Source: Dactylorhiza incarnata (lineage: Eukaryota > Streptophyta > Magnoliopsida > Asparagales > Orchidaceae). Taken from it: a DNA stretch of 64,000 nucleotides. The stretch spans positions 10,709,001-10,773,000 of the forward strand of contig JAWHQI010000040.1 of the NCBI GenBank assembly GCA_033032865.1. The letters run 5' to 3'. Shown here one piece after another: positions 43,792 through 53,919 of the stretch. The notes beneath the pieces were generated by a model. That model searched no databases and was not told the DNA's origin. It saw only the letters and a program-made list of their open reading frames with translations. The translations under genes were made by a program, and so were the position numbers. The first letter of the stretch is position 1. Every line of letters starts with the position of its first letter.

Positions 43792-44745
43792 ATGGCACTA
43801 GCAGATTTTACATTTTCAGATCCACCAATATGTAATTTGGATAGATTTCCTTTATGGCAAGCTAGAATTAAATTATATATGAATGTCATAGATGAAGATC
43901 TTTACAAATCTGTTTTGACAGGACTTCCATCTTCAATCCCTTCAACAGATGTTCAAGAAAAGCTGAAAAGTGCTGATGTCATAGCCATGGAGATATTGGC
44001 TAAATCAATGTCAAATGACATTCTTCTTGAAGTGGCTGACTACACTTCAGCAAAGGCCATCTGGAACTCCCTCTCTAGGATGGTAAATGAATCTATTCCT
44101 ACTTCTTCCACTAACTATTTGTTTGATGCAGAATCATCATTCAGTCTAACTGAAGAAGAAGAAAAAGAAGAACAGAATGCCAGAAATTTCTGTATGATGG
44201 AAATATATGGCTCAAACTACATATTTGAATCTGAATCTGATTCAGAAAAGGTAAAAGAGGTATCTTCAAATTTTATTTTTACCTCTGATACTTTTAAATC
44301 TGTTTTCACTTCATCATACACAGATTTAATAAAATCTGATTTTAAATCTGAATTTAAATCTGTTTTTAATTCATTATGTATAGATTTAATAATTGCTGAA
44401 AATTACAAATCTGAAAATCACATATCAGATTCTGAGTTAATATATACAGATATGATAAAATCTGAAGATAAAATTAGAAAAGAGTTAAAAAGAACTAATT
44501 TGACTTCTGAATATAACAAACCTACAGAAAACTTTAAAATATCAGCAGAACAAATCATTTGTTTAAAAAATAAGCTCATTAAAGCTGATAAGGTTAAACA
44601 AACTTTTAAAGAAAAAGGAAAATTTCATGTTCAGCGAAACCAAAATAAATTTTCAAATTTATACTTTAATGAAATAAAAAGGCCAAAATATCTATCTATA
44701 AGACAATTTTGTTTTAACTGTTTAATATTTTTACTTAAATTATAA
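43792..44745 (+). CDS. Copia-2 gag-like protein
   Basis: An open frame of 317 residues starting MALADFTFSDPPICNLDRF. Residues 1-100 look like the N-terminal part of a copia gag polypeptide (FPLWQARIKLYM, AIWNSLSRM). The rest is rich in Ser, Glu and Lys with KSDFKSEFKSVF-like repeats, and the C-terminus becomes hydrophobic (CFNCLIFLLKL). No CCHC zinc knuckle and no protease are seen, so it is a shortened gag. It is the only intact frame of Copia-2. Such elements are thought to be mobilised by relatives; whether this protein is functional is unknown. Confidence 0.72.
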   Translation: MALADFTFSDPPICNLDRFPLWQARIKLYMNVIDEDLYKSVLTGLPSSIPSTDVQEKLKSADVIAMEILAKSMSNDILLEVADYTSAKAIWNSLSRMVNESIPTSSTNYLFDAESSFSLTEEEEKEEQNARNFCMMEIYGSNYIFESESDSEKVKEVSSNFIFTSDTFKSVFTSSYTDLIKSDFKSEFKSVFNSLCIDLIIAENYKSENHISDSELIYTDMIKSEDKIRKELKRTNLTSEYNKPTENFKISAEQIICLKNKLIKADKVKQTFKEKGKFHVQRNQNKFSNLYFNEIKRPKYLSIRQFCFNCLIFLLKL

Positions 44746-45173
44746 TTAAATTAAACAGCAGTTAAATGATTCTTTTAAATTTTCTATCTAAAAGACAAAA
44801 TCAGATAGGATTTATATTCTTCCAGATTTTCTCCAAAATCATGTTGAGCATTCTACTCAGATTGCATAGATCAGAAATGATCAAAGCACTAAGTGTGAGT
44901 CTCTTCTGATTAAGGGGATTCTATAGAAAGAAGCTATCAGACATTGTCTTTCTGATTTTAAAATTCCTAGAATCCAATAACAGCTAGCAATTCACATATT
45001 TAAAATTCCTATTTAAATCACAATCTAGGAATCAGTATTGCCCAAATGTTTTTAAAAGAAGAAGAAAACAATATAATTTATGATTAAATGCTTTCAAACA
45101 GAATCAAGAAATTTAGAAAATAATCTCTGACCCTAAAGCTTCAAAGACTTTTTATGCTTAGGAATCCTAAACC

Positions 45174-45243
45174 AAATAGGGGGAGATTGTTAGAACCTAG
45201 TCTTAATTTGGATTAGGATCCCAACTCAAATAGGGGGAGATTG
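45174..45243 (+). repeat. Duplicated polypurine tract and U3 start of Copia-2
   Basis: AAATAGGGGGAGATTG occurs at 45174 and again at 45228, right before the 3' LTR. Between the two stands TTAGAACCTAGTC, an imperfect copy of the LTR start TTGGAACCTTAG. Confidence 0.85.
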
Positions 45244-47085
45244 TTGGAACCTTAGTTTTGATTTGAGTTAGGATCCACCTTTAGTGTCTAAGTTTCTATC
45301 ATAACATATTGTATAACTTAGAACAAATCCCATTAAGAAAGAAAGCTGAATAGACATGTATTTAATAGGCTGAAAAATAAGAGAAAGATAAAAATAACAC
45401 ATGTTCTCTGCGTTCGACGAACGGCTACCTGCGTTCGACGAACGGCGCTCTGCGCTCAACGAATGGTATTCATTCTGCGCTCGACGAAATCCAGCTATCT
45501 CAGCGGTCGACGATCCCAGCGGTTCAGTGCTCGACGATCTCGTCTCAGCGGTTCAGCGGTCGACGAACAAATTGTCTTAGCAGTCGACGAACAGACCCCG
45601 GCTCAGCGGTCGATGAAATCCTGTGTTCAACGAACTCGAGTCTGCGTTCGACGAACAGCTCAACATTCAGCGGTCGACGATCCAACCAGTCTCTGCATTC
45701 GACGAATAGTTCCGTTCGACGAACTCAAGTCTGCGTTCGACGAATATTCAGCAGATGTTCAGAAACAGTAAATCAAATGATCAGGTCGACGAAGCAAATG
45801 ATGAGCTTGATGAACTTGAACCTGAGCTCGACGAAATATCTTCAGTATTATATTTCTTATTCTCAGCTCGACTAATATGCTGTCAGACTTTATTAAAGTA
45901 ATATTTATAATTTCTATTTATATATTTCTATATATATTGCTGATTTAACCTTACAGTCGTGCAAGCATTAAATGTTCTAGCCGTTGGTAGAAGCAATAAA
46001 TGTTGTAGTTGTTGCAGCAAGCAAAAGAAGGAAATTGTTCTGCTCGAGGATCTGGAAAATAAAAGATATATTATTTCTTTCCTCTTCTGTCGGCAAGGAT
46101 TCAAATCAGCCCAGGAAAGAGGACAACAGCTCTTTTACACGACAGCAGAAGTCAACTTTTTATTACAGCAGATTATATATACAACAGAATAATAACCAGT
46201 CACTCTCTCTCGACATATATACAGAATATATTATAATTGTTGTACATATTTACATAGACAGAATATATCATATTGTTGTACAGGAAAAAGAGAAGAAGAA
46301 GAAGAAGAAGAAGAGAAAAAGAAGAACTACTGCAAAAACAGAGACCAATCTATTATTCTATCTTGTCTCGTTTTTGCTAACTCTTCTCTTGCAGATCAAA
46401 CATATCCTGAGACACCAAACACTATTATTTGCTCAGGATCAAAACTGCAAGAAGAAGAAAGAGGAGTATTGAAATCTAGAGAAGAAGCTCCATCCACAAG
46501 CTGTCATCAAACTAAATCAGACAGGGGGAGCAATCTTCATCATCATCATCAAGATCCAAATCAACTACCCATCAGGATCTTCAAGTGTCTTCTCAGCAAA
46601 GAGAAGAACAAAATAACCTTTTTGTTTTCTTTATTTCTCCCATCTTGTAAGGGGTTACAACTCCCTTCAAAAGTTTACTCCCGGTGACAGGCCACCTTAG
46701 CAAAAACCTGCATCTTGGTTAGAGCACCTGATCTAAAGATCCCTTGGTTTTTAAGCACCTGATCAAAAGCTTATTGGTGATTTGGGCACCTGATCAAACC
46801 TCCATTGGTGTGAGGGCACCTGATCAAAAACCTCCTAGTGGATTCCTACTGGTGGGTAGAAGAGTAGATGTACCTAGGTTTTGGGGAACTACTATATATT
46901 CTTGTGTCATCTGGATTGCTTGTTGGTTTGCTTGTTTATTTTATGTTTTTATGTGCTGTGATTTTTATGCCCTTCTAGGTGTTTGTTTGTATTCCTCAAT
47001 CAGCACTAATATATATATATAACATTATTTTGAAGCAAACTTAAACAAGAGCTTTAACACATATTTAAGAACTAAACTCCTTTCA
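45242..47085 (+). repeat. Copia-2 3' LTR
   Basis: 1844 bp, TGTTGGAACC to ACTCCTTTCA. It contains the same motif array (45405-45840) and GAAGAAGAAG tract near 46290 as the 5' LTR. Confidence 0.9.
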
Positions 47086-47090
47086 AGGAG

Positions 47091-48960
47091 TATGAAACCT
47101 TCAGGCAACAAAGCCTGGAATGCATAGCTGACTACTATGAGAGGTTCTTCAAAATAGTGAATGAGTTGAGGACCTATGAAAGGGTCTTCACTCATTATGA
47201 GCTGAATGACAAATTCCTAAGATCTCTAACTAGAGATTGGGATACCAAGATTATTGCCATCAGAGAGGTAGCAAAGCTGGGTGAGACCCCACACTCTGTT
47301 TGGAAAGCTGCTCTCCTATGAGATGCAGCTATCTACAAGGAAGGAGGAGGACACATCCTCCAAGCCCCATGCAAGGGAAAGGATAGTGGCTCTCAAAAAT
47401 GAGAGCTCCAAGAAGAGCAATGCAAGTATGCCTTCACCACCAAGAAGGGATGCTAGCTCAGAAAATTCTGAGACCAACACATCAGAAAGCATCTCATCTG
47501 ATGACGAGTTTGTTGCATTCTCAAGGCATTTCAAGAAGCTGATGAGGATGAAGCAGTGGAAGAACAAGCCTTCCTCCTCCTCACATCCTAGGAAGGATCA
47601 CAACAGATATGAAAGGCAGCACCCCAAGGGGGACAGGTATGATCCTAAACATGTTAAACATATTTCAAATAATGTGATTTGTTATTGTTGCAGCAAGCCT
47701 AGACATGTCATAGATGACTGTCCAGTCAAGAGGAAGGAGAAAGGTGATAAGAAAGCTCATCATCATAAAGGAAGAAAGGGTGAAAAATCCTTCCTAGCTA
47801 AGAAGGAGAAAAGCTGGAGTGAATCTGAGTCATCATCCTCACATTCAGAAGAAGAAGAAGAAGAAGAAGAAGAAGAAGAAGAAGAAGAAGAAAAAGAAGA
47901 AGCCTACATTGGGTTGATTGCATTTGAAGAGGATGAGGACTTTCCTGCTGCAAAAGTTGGCATCAGCGCCCCTCTGTCACACACAGAAAGTGACAATGAG
48001 GAGGATGAAAATGAAGACAAATGCTATGGTTTTATGGCCATGTCTGATGATGAAGAAAGTCAGGATAATCCTAACAAGGTATCAATTCCTCTCACCCCCT
48101 CTTCTGATTATGAATCTGTGCCAGAATCTGAAACATGCTCATCTGATGATGAGAGTGGCTCAGATCCTGAAGTGGCTATCAATCAATTGATTGACACATA
48201 TGATGCTTTATTGGATGCTCTGAAAAAGAGCAAGAAGACATCCAAGAGGCAAGCTCGGGAAATTGTCTCCCTTCTGCAGGCAAAACATGGCTGCACTGAG
48301 TCATCTACCCTGGTGGCTCAGATGAGCAAAGAAATAAGCCAACAGAAGCGGATTACAATAGTCCAATTGAGCATCATCAGTCAAAAGAACAAGGTTATCA
48401 AGGACCTTGAGGAGAAGCTTATCAAAGAACAGAACCTTGTGGCTCAATTCTCTAAACCAAATATGTACGACCCATCATTAACACCTTTTCCACCCAAACT
48501 AATAGGAGAGGACTAGGCTTCAATAATGTAGCAATGGGTGATGGGAATGGAGAAAATGGCAAGACTAAGGCTAAGACGCATACCACCTTTCAAAAGGTGT
48601 TTCTTCCCTCCAACAAGTATGACCGATACAGCATGTATGGTTACTGGAAGAATGGAAGTTCCTATAGGAAGGAAAATACTCCTTACAATAGTAGAAGAAA
48701 GGGCATGGGATAAGTGCTATGAAATCTCCCCGTGAAGAAATTCAAATGGCCCATTCTGGACCATTTGTTTTTGGTACTTCAACCCCTTCATCCAAGAATA
48801 AGGAAGCAGGTTATTCCAAATTCCTCCCAGCAAAGCACTTGGCTGCTGACAAGCCTGTAGTCATGTCTAACAACTCAGTGTCTGATGCCATCAAATCTTG
48901 CCTAGCTGCCAAGCCAAGACAAGTTGATCTCATTCAAACAAAGGCTGCCAAGACTGACCA
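47091..48960 (+). pseudogene. Copia-1 gag, second part
   Basis: Continues gag after Copia-2 with YETFRQQSLECIADYYERFF, FLRSLTRDWDTKIIAIREVA and, after a frame shift near 47280, LFGKLLSYEMQLSTRKEED. The CCHC zinc knuckle CYCCSKPRHVIDDC is at about 47686-47727. An (GAA)n tract at 47848-47905 codes about 16-18 Glu. A coiled-coil-like C-terminal part (QLIDTYDALLDALKKSKK, VIKDLEEKLIKEQNLVAQF) ends at a stop at 48516. A further gag-like part (THTTFQKVFLPSNKYD, GPFVFGTSTPSSKN) follows in other frames up to about 48960. Compared with Copia-3, the second zinc knuckle is missing. Confidence 0.85.
47848..47905. repeat. GAA microsatellite within Copia-1 gag
   Basis: About 18 GAA units code an uninterrupted Glu run between SSSSHSE and KEEAYIGL. 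The related gag of Copia-3 has no such run, so the tract is an expansion in this copy. Confidence 0.9.
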
Positions 48961-49848
48961 TATTAACTACAAGAGACTTGCTCACATTAACTACAGGATA
49001 ATGTATAGACTATTGTCTAAAAACCTTGTTAGGAATAATCCAAACTTGAAATGTATTAAAAGTTGTCCCTTTCATGCTTGCCAAATGGGTAAGCAAACAA
49101 GGACCACCTTTAAAAGCTTTGGCTCCAAAGACACTGAAAGATGTCTATATCTATTGCGCATGGACTTGTTTGGTCCTTTGCCAATTCAAAGCCTAGATGG
49201 GAAGTTGTATATTTTGGTGATTGTTGATGATCACTCAAAGTATACATGGGTATTCTTCCTTAAGAAGAAATGTGATACTTTAGATGTCATTATTAACCAT
49301 GTTAAGGCAATCCAGAATGAACTACAATGTAATGTGGTCAAGACTAGAACTGACCATGGTACAGAATTTCAATCTCGGCAATGACAAGGTTTTGTTAATA
49401 ATTTAGTATCACCTAAGAATTCTCATCCCCAAGGACTCCACAGCAAAATGGTGTGGCGGAGAGGAGGAATAGGACCTTGATAGAAGCTGGGAGAACATTG
49501 CTTAGTGACTCCTCACTTCCAGAATATTTTTGGGTTGATGCAGTCAATACTGCTTGTTATGTTCTCAATAGAGCATCTATCAATAAGGCCCTAGGTATAA
49601 CCCCCTATGAGATTTTGAAACGCACACAACCAACTATTTCATACTTTAGAATCTTTGGTTGCAAATGCTACATTTTAAATAATGGAAAATCCCAATTAAC
49701 AAAGTTTGCTGAAAAATGCAATGTAAGGGTTCTTGTTGGATATAGCTCACATAGCAGGGCCTATAGAGTATTCAACAAGAAAACTCATGTTGTAGAAGAG
49801 TATATGCATGTAGTATTTGATGAGATCAACCTACTTTATAAGGGCTAG
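48961..49848 (+). pseudogene. Copia-1 GAG-pre-integrase and integrase
   Basis: The pre-integrase zinc-binding part LAHINYRIMYRLLSKNLV ... CPFHACQMGKQTR is followed by the core: LLRMDLFGPLPIQSLDGKLY (first Asp), YILVIVDDHSKYTWVFFLK, VVKTRTDHGTEFQ (second Asp). A stop at 49382 and a frame change precede QQNGVAERRNRTLIEAGRTL with the catalytic Glu. The C-terminal part includes FRIFGCKCYILNN and HVVFDEINLLYKG up to 49848. The catalytic triad residues survive but the frame is broken once. Confidence 0.88.
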
Positions 49849-49863
49849 TCCAGTTCTCCTTTT

Positions 49864-51262
49864 TTGACTGGTGATGAACAGAAGATGCAAGATATGTCAC
49901 TCCAAGAAATACCCAGCACAAGCAAGATCAATTCAAAGGATGCTATTCCTGAAGATGAAGATCAGCAAGCTGCTGAAGATGTTGTTGCTCTAGAAGAAGA
50001 GCTGCAAATTGCTGACAGGTTGCCTGCAGCAAACAGGCATCTAAGGGATCATCTAAGAAACCAAATTATTGGAGATTAAAACCAAGGAGTGAGCACCAAA
50101 AGTGGAGCTCACAATGAAGCTCTATTCTTGAGCTTTCTATCACAGATGGAGCCCAATAAATTTGAAGAAGAAAATGAAGACACCTTATGGATTCAAGCAA
50201 TGCAAGAGGAGCTGCTTCAATTCAAGAGGTGTAAGGTGTGGAAGTTGGTGTCAAAGCCTCAAGGACACAACATCATTTGAACCAAGTGGATCTACAGAAA
50301 CAAGCTTGATGAGAATGGGGCCATCATCAAGAACAAGGCTAGACTGGTGGTCAAGGGTACAGGCAAGAAGAAGGTATTGACTTTGATCAAACCCTTGCCC
50401 CAGTTGCAAGGTTAGAAGCAATAAGGCTATTTCGTGCCTATGTTGCCCACAAGGGGTTCAAAGTATACCAGATGGATGTCAAATCAGCATTTCTGAATGG
50501 CAATCTAAAGGAAGAGGTATATGTGGAGCAGCCATCAGGTTTTGTTCATCCAACCATTTCCTCTCATGTCTATTTGCTTAGGAAAGTATTATATGGTCTA
50601 ATGCAAGCCCATAGGGCTTGGTATGAGACCTTATCTAGCTTTATCACCAAGAACAAGTTCTTGAGGGGAAAGATAGATAGTACATTGTTTCTTAAGAAAC
50701 AAAGGGCAAATATCTCCTAGTCCAAATTTATGTTGATGACATAATTTTTTGGTCTACAGATGACAACCTTTGCAAAAGGTTTGCCAACCTTATGCAGGGG
50801 GAGTTTGAGATGAGCAGAATGGGAGAGCTCAAGTACTTTTTAGGCCGCTAAGTGAAACAGTCTGTTGAGGGAATATTCATCTCTCAGACCAAGTACACTA
50901 GGGAGCTTATTAAGAAGTTTGGGATCGAATCAGCTTCCACCATGAAAAATCCCATGTCCAACATTTCCCTGGACAAGGATGAAAAGGGTAAGCCCTTTGA
51001 TGAATCCATGTACATGTGCATTTTTGGGTCCTTGTTGTATCTAACTTCCAGTGGACCAGCATTATGTATGCTACATTTGTTTGTGTTAGGTACCAAGCAT
51101 GCCTTAAGGAATCTCATTACTCAGCTGCAAAGAGGATTTTGAGATGCCTTAAAGGCAGCCAACATCTTGACCTTTGGTACCCTAGGAACAATGATTTTGA
51201 ACTGACTGGCTTTTCATATGCAGATTTTTCAGGTTGCAAAGGAGATAGGAAAAGCACAAGTG
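49864..51262 (+). pseudogene. Copia-1 reverse transcriptase (RVT_2)
   Basis: A linker (49864-50079) leads to RT: WIQAMQEELLQFKRCKVWKL, then a stop at 50278, [36 protein letters not shown] in another frame, [39 protein letters not shown], and the catalytic QIYVDDIIFWSTDD near 50725. SRMGELKYFLGR is followed by a stop, then FISQTKYTRELIKKFGIESA. At least four frameshifts or stops disable it. Confidence 0.88.
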
Positions 51263-51274
51263 GAACTTAGGAGG

Positions 51275-51635
51275 GAGGTTGATCTCATGGAGCAGTAAGA
51301 AGCAGACCAGTGTGGCTATATCCACTGCTGAGTCTGAATATATAGCTACTGGAAGCTGTTGTGCACAACTATTGTGGATACAATATCAGCTAGAGGATTA
51401 CAACCTTAAGGTAAGTAATTCTCCCTTGTATTGTGACTCATCCAGTGCTATCTCTATAGCTAAGAATCCTGTCTCACATAGCAGGACTTAGCATATAGAG
51501 ATAAAGCATCATTTTATTAGAGAGCGTGTTGAAAGTAATGATATATGCCTTGAATTTGTCCCCACTGACAAACAAGTAGCTGATATCTTTACAAACCCAT
51601 TGGATGAGACAAAATATAATGCTTTTAAAATTTAG
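51275..51635 (+). pseudogene. Copia-1 RNase H
   Basis: LISWSSKKQTSVAISTAESE shows the conserved TAESEY motif with the active-site Glu. LYCDSSSAISIAKNPVSHSR contains the catalytic Asp, then a stop, HIEIKHHFIRERVE and VPTDKQVADIFTNPL. The coding sequence ends near 51635. Confidence 0.85.
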
Positions 51636-51829
51636 CTTTGTCTGTTAAATCTAGAATAGATTTTACCATGTCAAATTATCTATATTGTACATTATTTTAT
51701 TCCTTGGCTTTATTAAAACTTGTAAATATGTATCACAAGCTTTGATAGGATAGGTTGCTATCTAAAATACTTAGTAGCATGTTTAGGACTAGAAATAATC
51801 CTATTTATATGGTTCACTGATAGGCAGTA

Positions 51830-51990
51830 AGATCAGCTGAAACTACTAAGAAAGTTTCGGCTGAACCGCTGAGACAGCTGAGAAGGTCTCAGCTAATCCA
51901 CTAAGATGGCTAAAACTGTCTCAGCAGTTGACAATACCTTGTCCCAGCGGATTGTCACTCCGTCCTAGCGGTTCCGTTGAGACGGGCTGG
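51830..51990. repeat. CTGAGAC/GTCTCAG motif block between RNase H and the extra ORF
   Basis: ACCGCTGAGACAGCTGAG, GGTCTCAGCT, CTGTCTCAGC, CCCAGCGGATTG and GTTGAGACGG occur within 160 bases. These are the motifs of the Copia-1 U3, here inside the element about 50 bases before the Copia-3 insertion site. Confidence 0.75.
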
Positions 51991-52034
51991 TTCAATTAAA
52001 ATTTACCCTAATTGACATGCCAGCAAGAGACAAT

Positions 52035-52039
52035 CAATC
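52035..52039. other. Target-site duplication of Copia-3, left
   Basis: CAATC, repeated at 58882-58886. Confidence 0.9.
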
Positions 52040-53765
52040 TGTTGGGAATATTGCCCTCAATATTCCCTTGATTTGAAGAGGCATCACTCACAATGCTAAG
52101 GACATATACTATTTGATACATTCTAGTTTGTCTCAAGTATTGTACAGGGAGATGATATTCCATACAATGGAATAGATTCAAAGGCGTGATGTTTAAATCA
52201 GCTGAGAAGGCCTCACTGTATCAGCTGAACCGTTGAGACAAGACAGGAGCTCCTGAGAAGGCATCTGGGCAAGATGAGCTGAAGATAGAAGAAACTTGGC
52301 GTGTTCGTCGAACGCAGAATGAAGTTTGTCGAACGCAGAATGGAGTTCGTCGAACGAAGAAGGCTGTTCGTCAAACGCAGAGATAGGACAAAAGCAAACG
52401 CTGAGACATGGCAAGTTCGTCGAACGCAGAATGGAGTTCGTCGAAAGCAGAGATACGACAGAAGCAAATGCTGAGATTTGGCTTGTTCGTCGAACTCAGA
52501 CTGGAGTTCGCCGAACGCAAAACTCAGTTCGTCGAACGAAAAGATGGGACAGAAGCAAGCGCTGAGACTTTGCATGTTCGTCGAACTCAGGCTGGAGTTC
52601 ATCGAACGCATAACTCAGTTCGTCGAACGCAGAGACGGGACAGAAGCAAGCGCTGAGACTTGGCGTGTTCGTCGAACTCAGACTGGAGTTCGTCGAACGC
52701 AGAACTCAGTTCGTCGAATACAGAAACTTCTCTGCAGATCAAGCAGAATCCGCTGAAAAGAGGAAGCCATCTCAGCCCAACCGGTGAGATAGTTCAAACG
52801 TGACATGGCAAGTTCTGCGAATGGCGCAAGCTGCAGAAAAGCATTGTGGGGTCCACCAATCACTCCCATGCCTGTCAGAAGATCGATTAAGAGCCGTTGA
52901 AGGTCGGAGATGTATAAAAGAAGAAGTTAGGGCACTTTGGAAAAGTGTTGGTCGAGTGCTAACATATTCACTGTTCCATTGACGGCCGAGTTCTCGTTTT
53001 TCTCCTCCTGCTCACTGAACAAGGAAGAAGAAACTGAGAGATAAAGATAGCTCCTCTACAAGAAGGAGCATGGTGATCTTCCATCTTTCAATTGAAGAGG
53101 AAGATCAGGTTGTAGCTGCCTTTATCATCTCCAGCTACAAGAAAGCACAATCTGTGTAGGAACTACAGGAGACTTCTTCACTGTGCTGTCTGCTGTAGTA
53201 AGTTCAAATACTCTTTTACTGTAGGGCATTTTGCCTGAGTTTGTAGGGCTAAACTGCCTGAGATTATAGGGCTGAAGGCCTGAGTTTGTAGGGTTGAAGG
53301 CCTGAGCTTGTAGGGTTGTTTAGCCTGAGTTGTAGGGCATTATTGCCTAAGCTGTATGAGGAGGATTCCTCTGAGGTAGGACCTGGAAGGGGTCTGAGTT
53401 GTAGGAGGTGGATTCCTCTGAGGTAGGGCTGTTTAGGCCTGAGATTGTAGGACCTGCTGTGGTCTGAGTTGTAGGATCAGTGGCTGATCTGAGGTAGGGC
53501 TGCTGAGCCTGAGAGATCCTGAGGGATCTGTGTTGTAAGCTCTTGGAGCTGAGATTGGAGAAGTTAGTCATGTCTAACACACTGTTAGAAGGGTGAAGGG
53601 GGAAAGTGGACTACCCATAGACACACTATCTTGGGGAACCACTATAAATGCTTGTGTGTTTTCTGTGTGTTTGATTAATTGCTAATACTAAACCAGAAAA
53701 CAGCTAGGCTAATAAGAGGAAAATAAAAGAAACCTATTCACCCCCACCTCCCCCACCCCCCCCAC

Positions 53766-53796
<31 letters not shown>

Positions 53797-53840
53797 ACAC
53801 CCCTCTAAGTGATTTTGACTATAACCTTTATAAACTTACA
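52040..53840 (+). repeat. Copia-3 5' LTR
   Basis: 1801 bp, TGTTGGGAAT to AACTTACA, TATAAAA at 52913-52919. The TTCGTCGAACGCAGA array is at 52300-52730, the GTAGGG-GCCTGAG repeats at 53210-53540, and a long interrupted C-run at about 53740-53800. Confidence 0.92.
52300..52730. repeat. TTCGTCGAACGCAGA array in Copia-3 5' LTR
   Basis: Exact copies at 52304, 52416 and 52689, with variants every 20-40 bases (TTCGTCGAACTCAG, TTCGTCGAACGAAG). Higher-order units of about 100 bases end in GACAGAAGCAAGCGCTGAGA. The same array is in the 3' LTR at 57345-57795. Frames of 60-130 codons across it are by-products. Confidence 0.92.
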
Positions 53841-53842
53841 AG

Positions 53843-53853
53843 TGGTATCAGAG
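53843..53853 (+). promoter_or_regulatory. Primer-binding site of Copia-3
   Basis: TGGTATCAGAG follows the LTR end. Confidence 0.9.
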
Positions 53854-53919
53854 GGAGGTTGGTCAAGAAGGACATAACTGTCTGACCAGATCCTATTAAG
53901 GAATAGTCAAATTAATCCA

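Larger units (their letters stand above)
41865..47085 (+). mobile_element. Copia-2: gag-only (TR-GAG-like) copia element
   Basis: A 5221-bp insert with LTRs 41865-43698 and 45242-47085 and the duplication AGGAG (41860-41864, 47086-47090). The left LTR starts TATTGGAACC and the right TGTTGGAACC, so the terminal TG of the left one has mutated to TA. The internal 1543 bp holds a primer site, one gag ORF and a duplicated polypurine tract but no pol. Its gag differs clearly from that of Copia-1, so it is another family. Confidence 0.9.

Noticed and set aside
52300..52756. CRISPR-like or coding array at the TTCGTCGAACGCAGA repeats, with frames of 60-130 codons on both strands
   Set aside because: The units are imperfect and variably spaced, lie in both LTRs of Copia-3, and produce RRTQTGVRRTQ-type frames in several phases at once, a by-product of the repeat.
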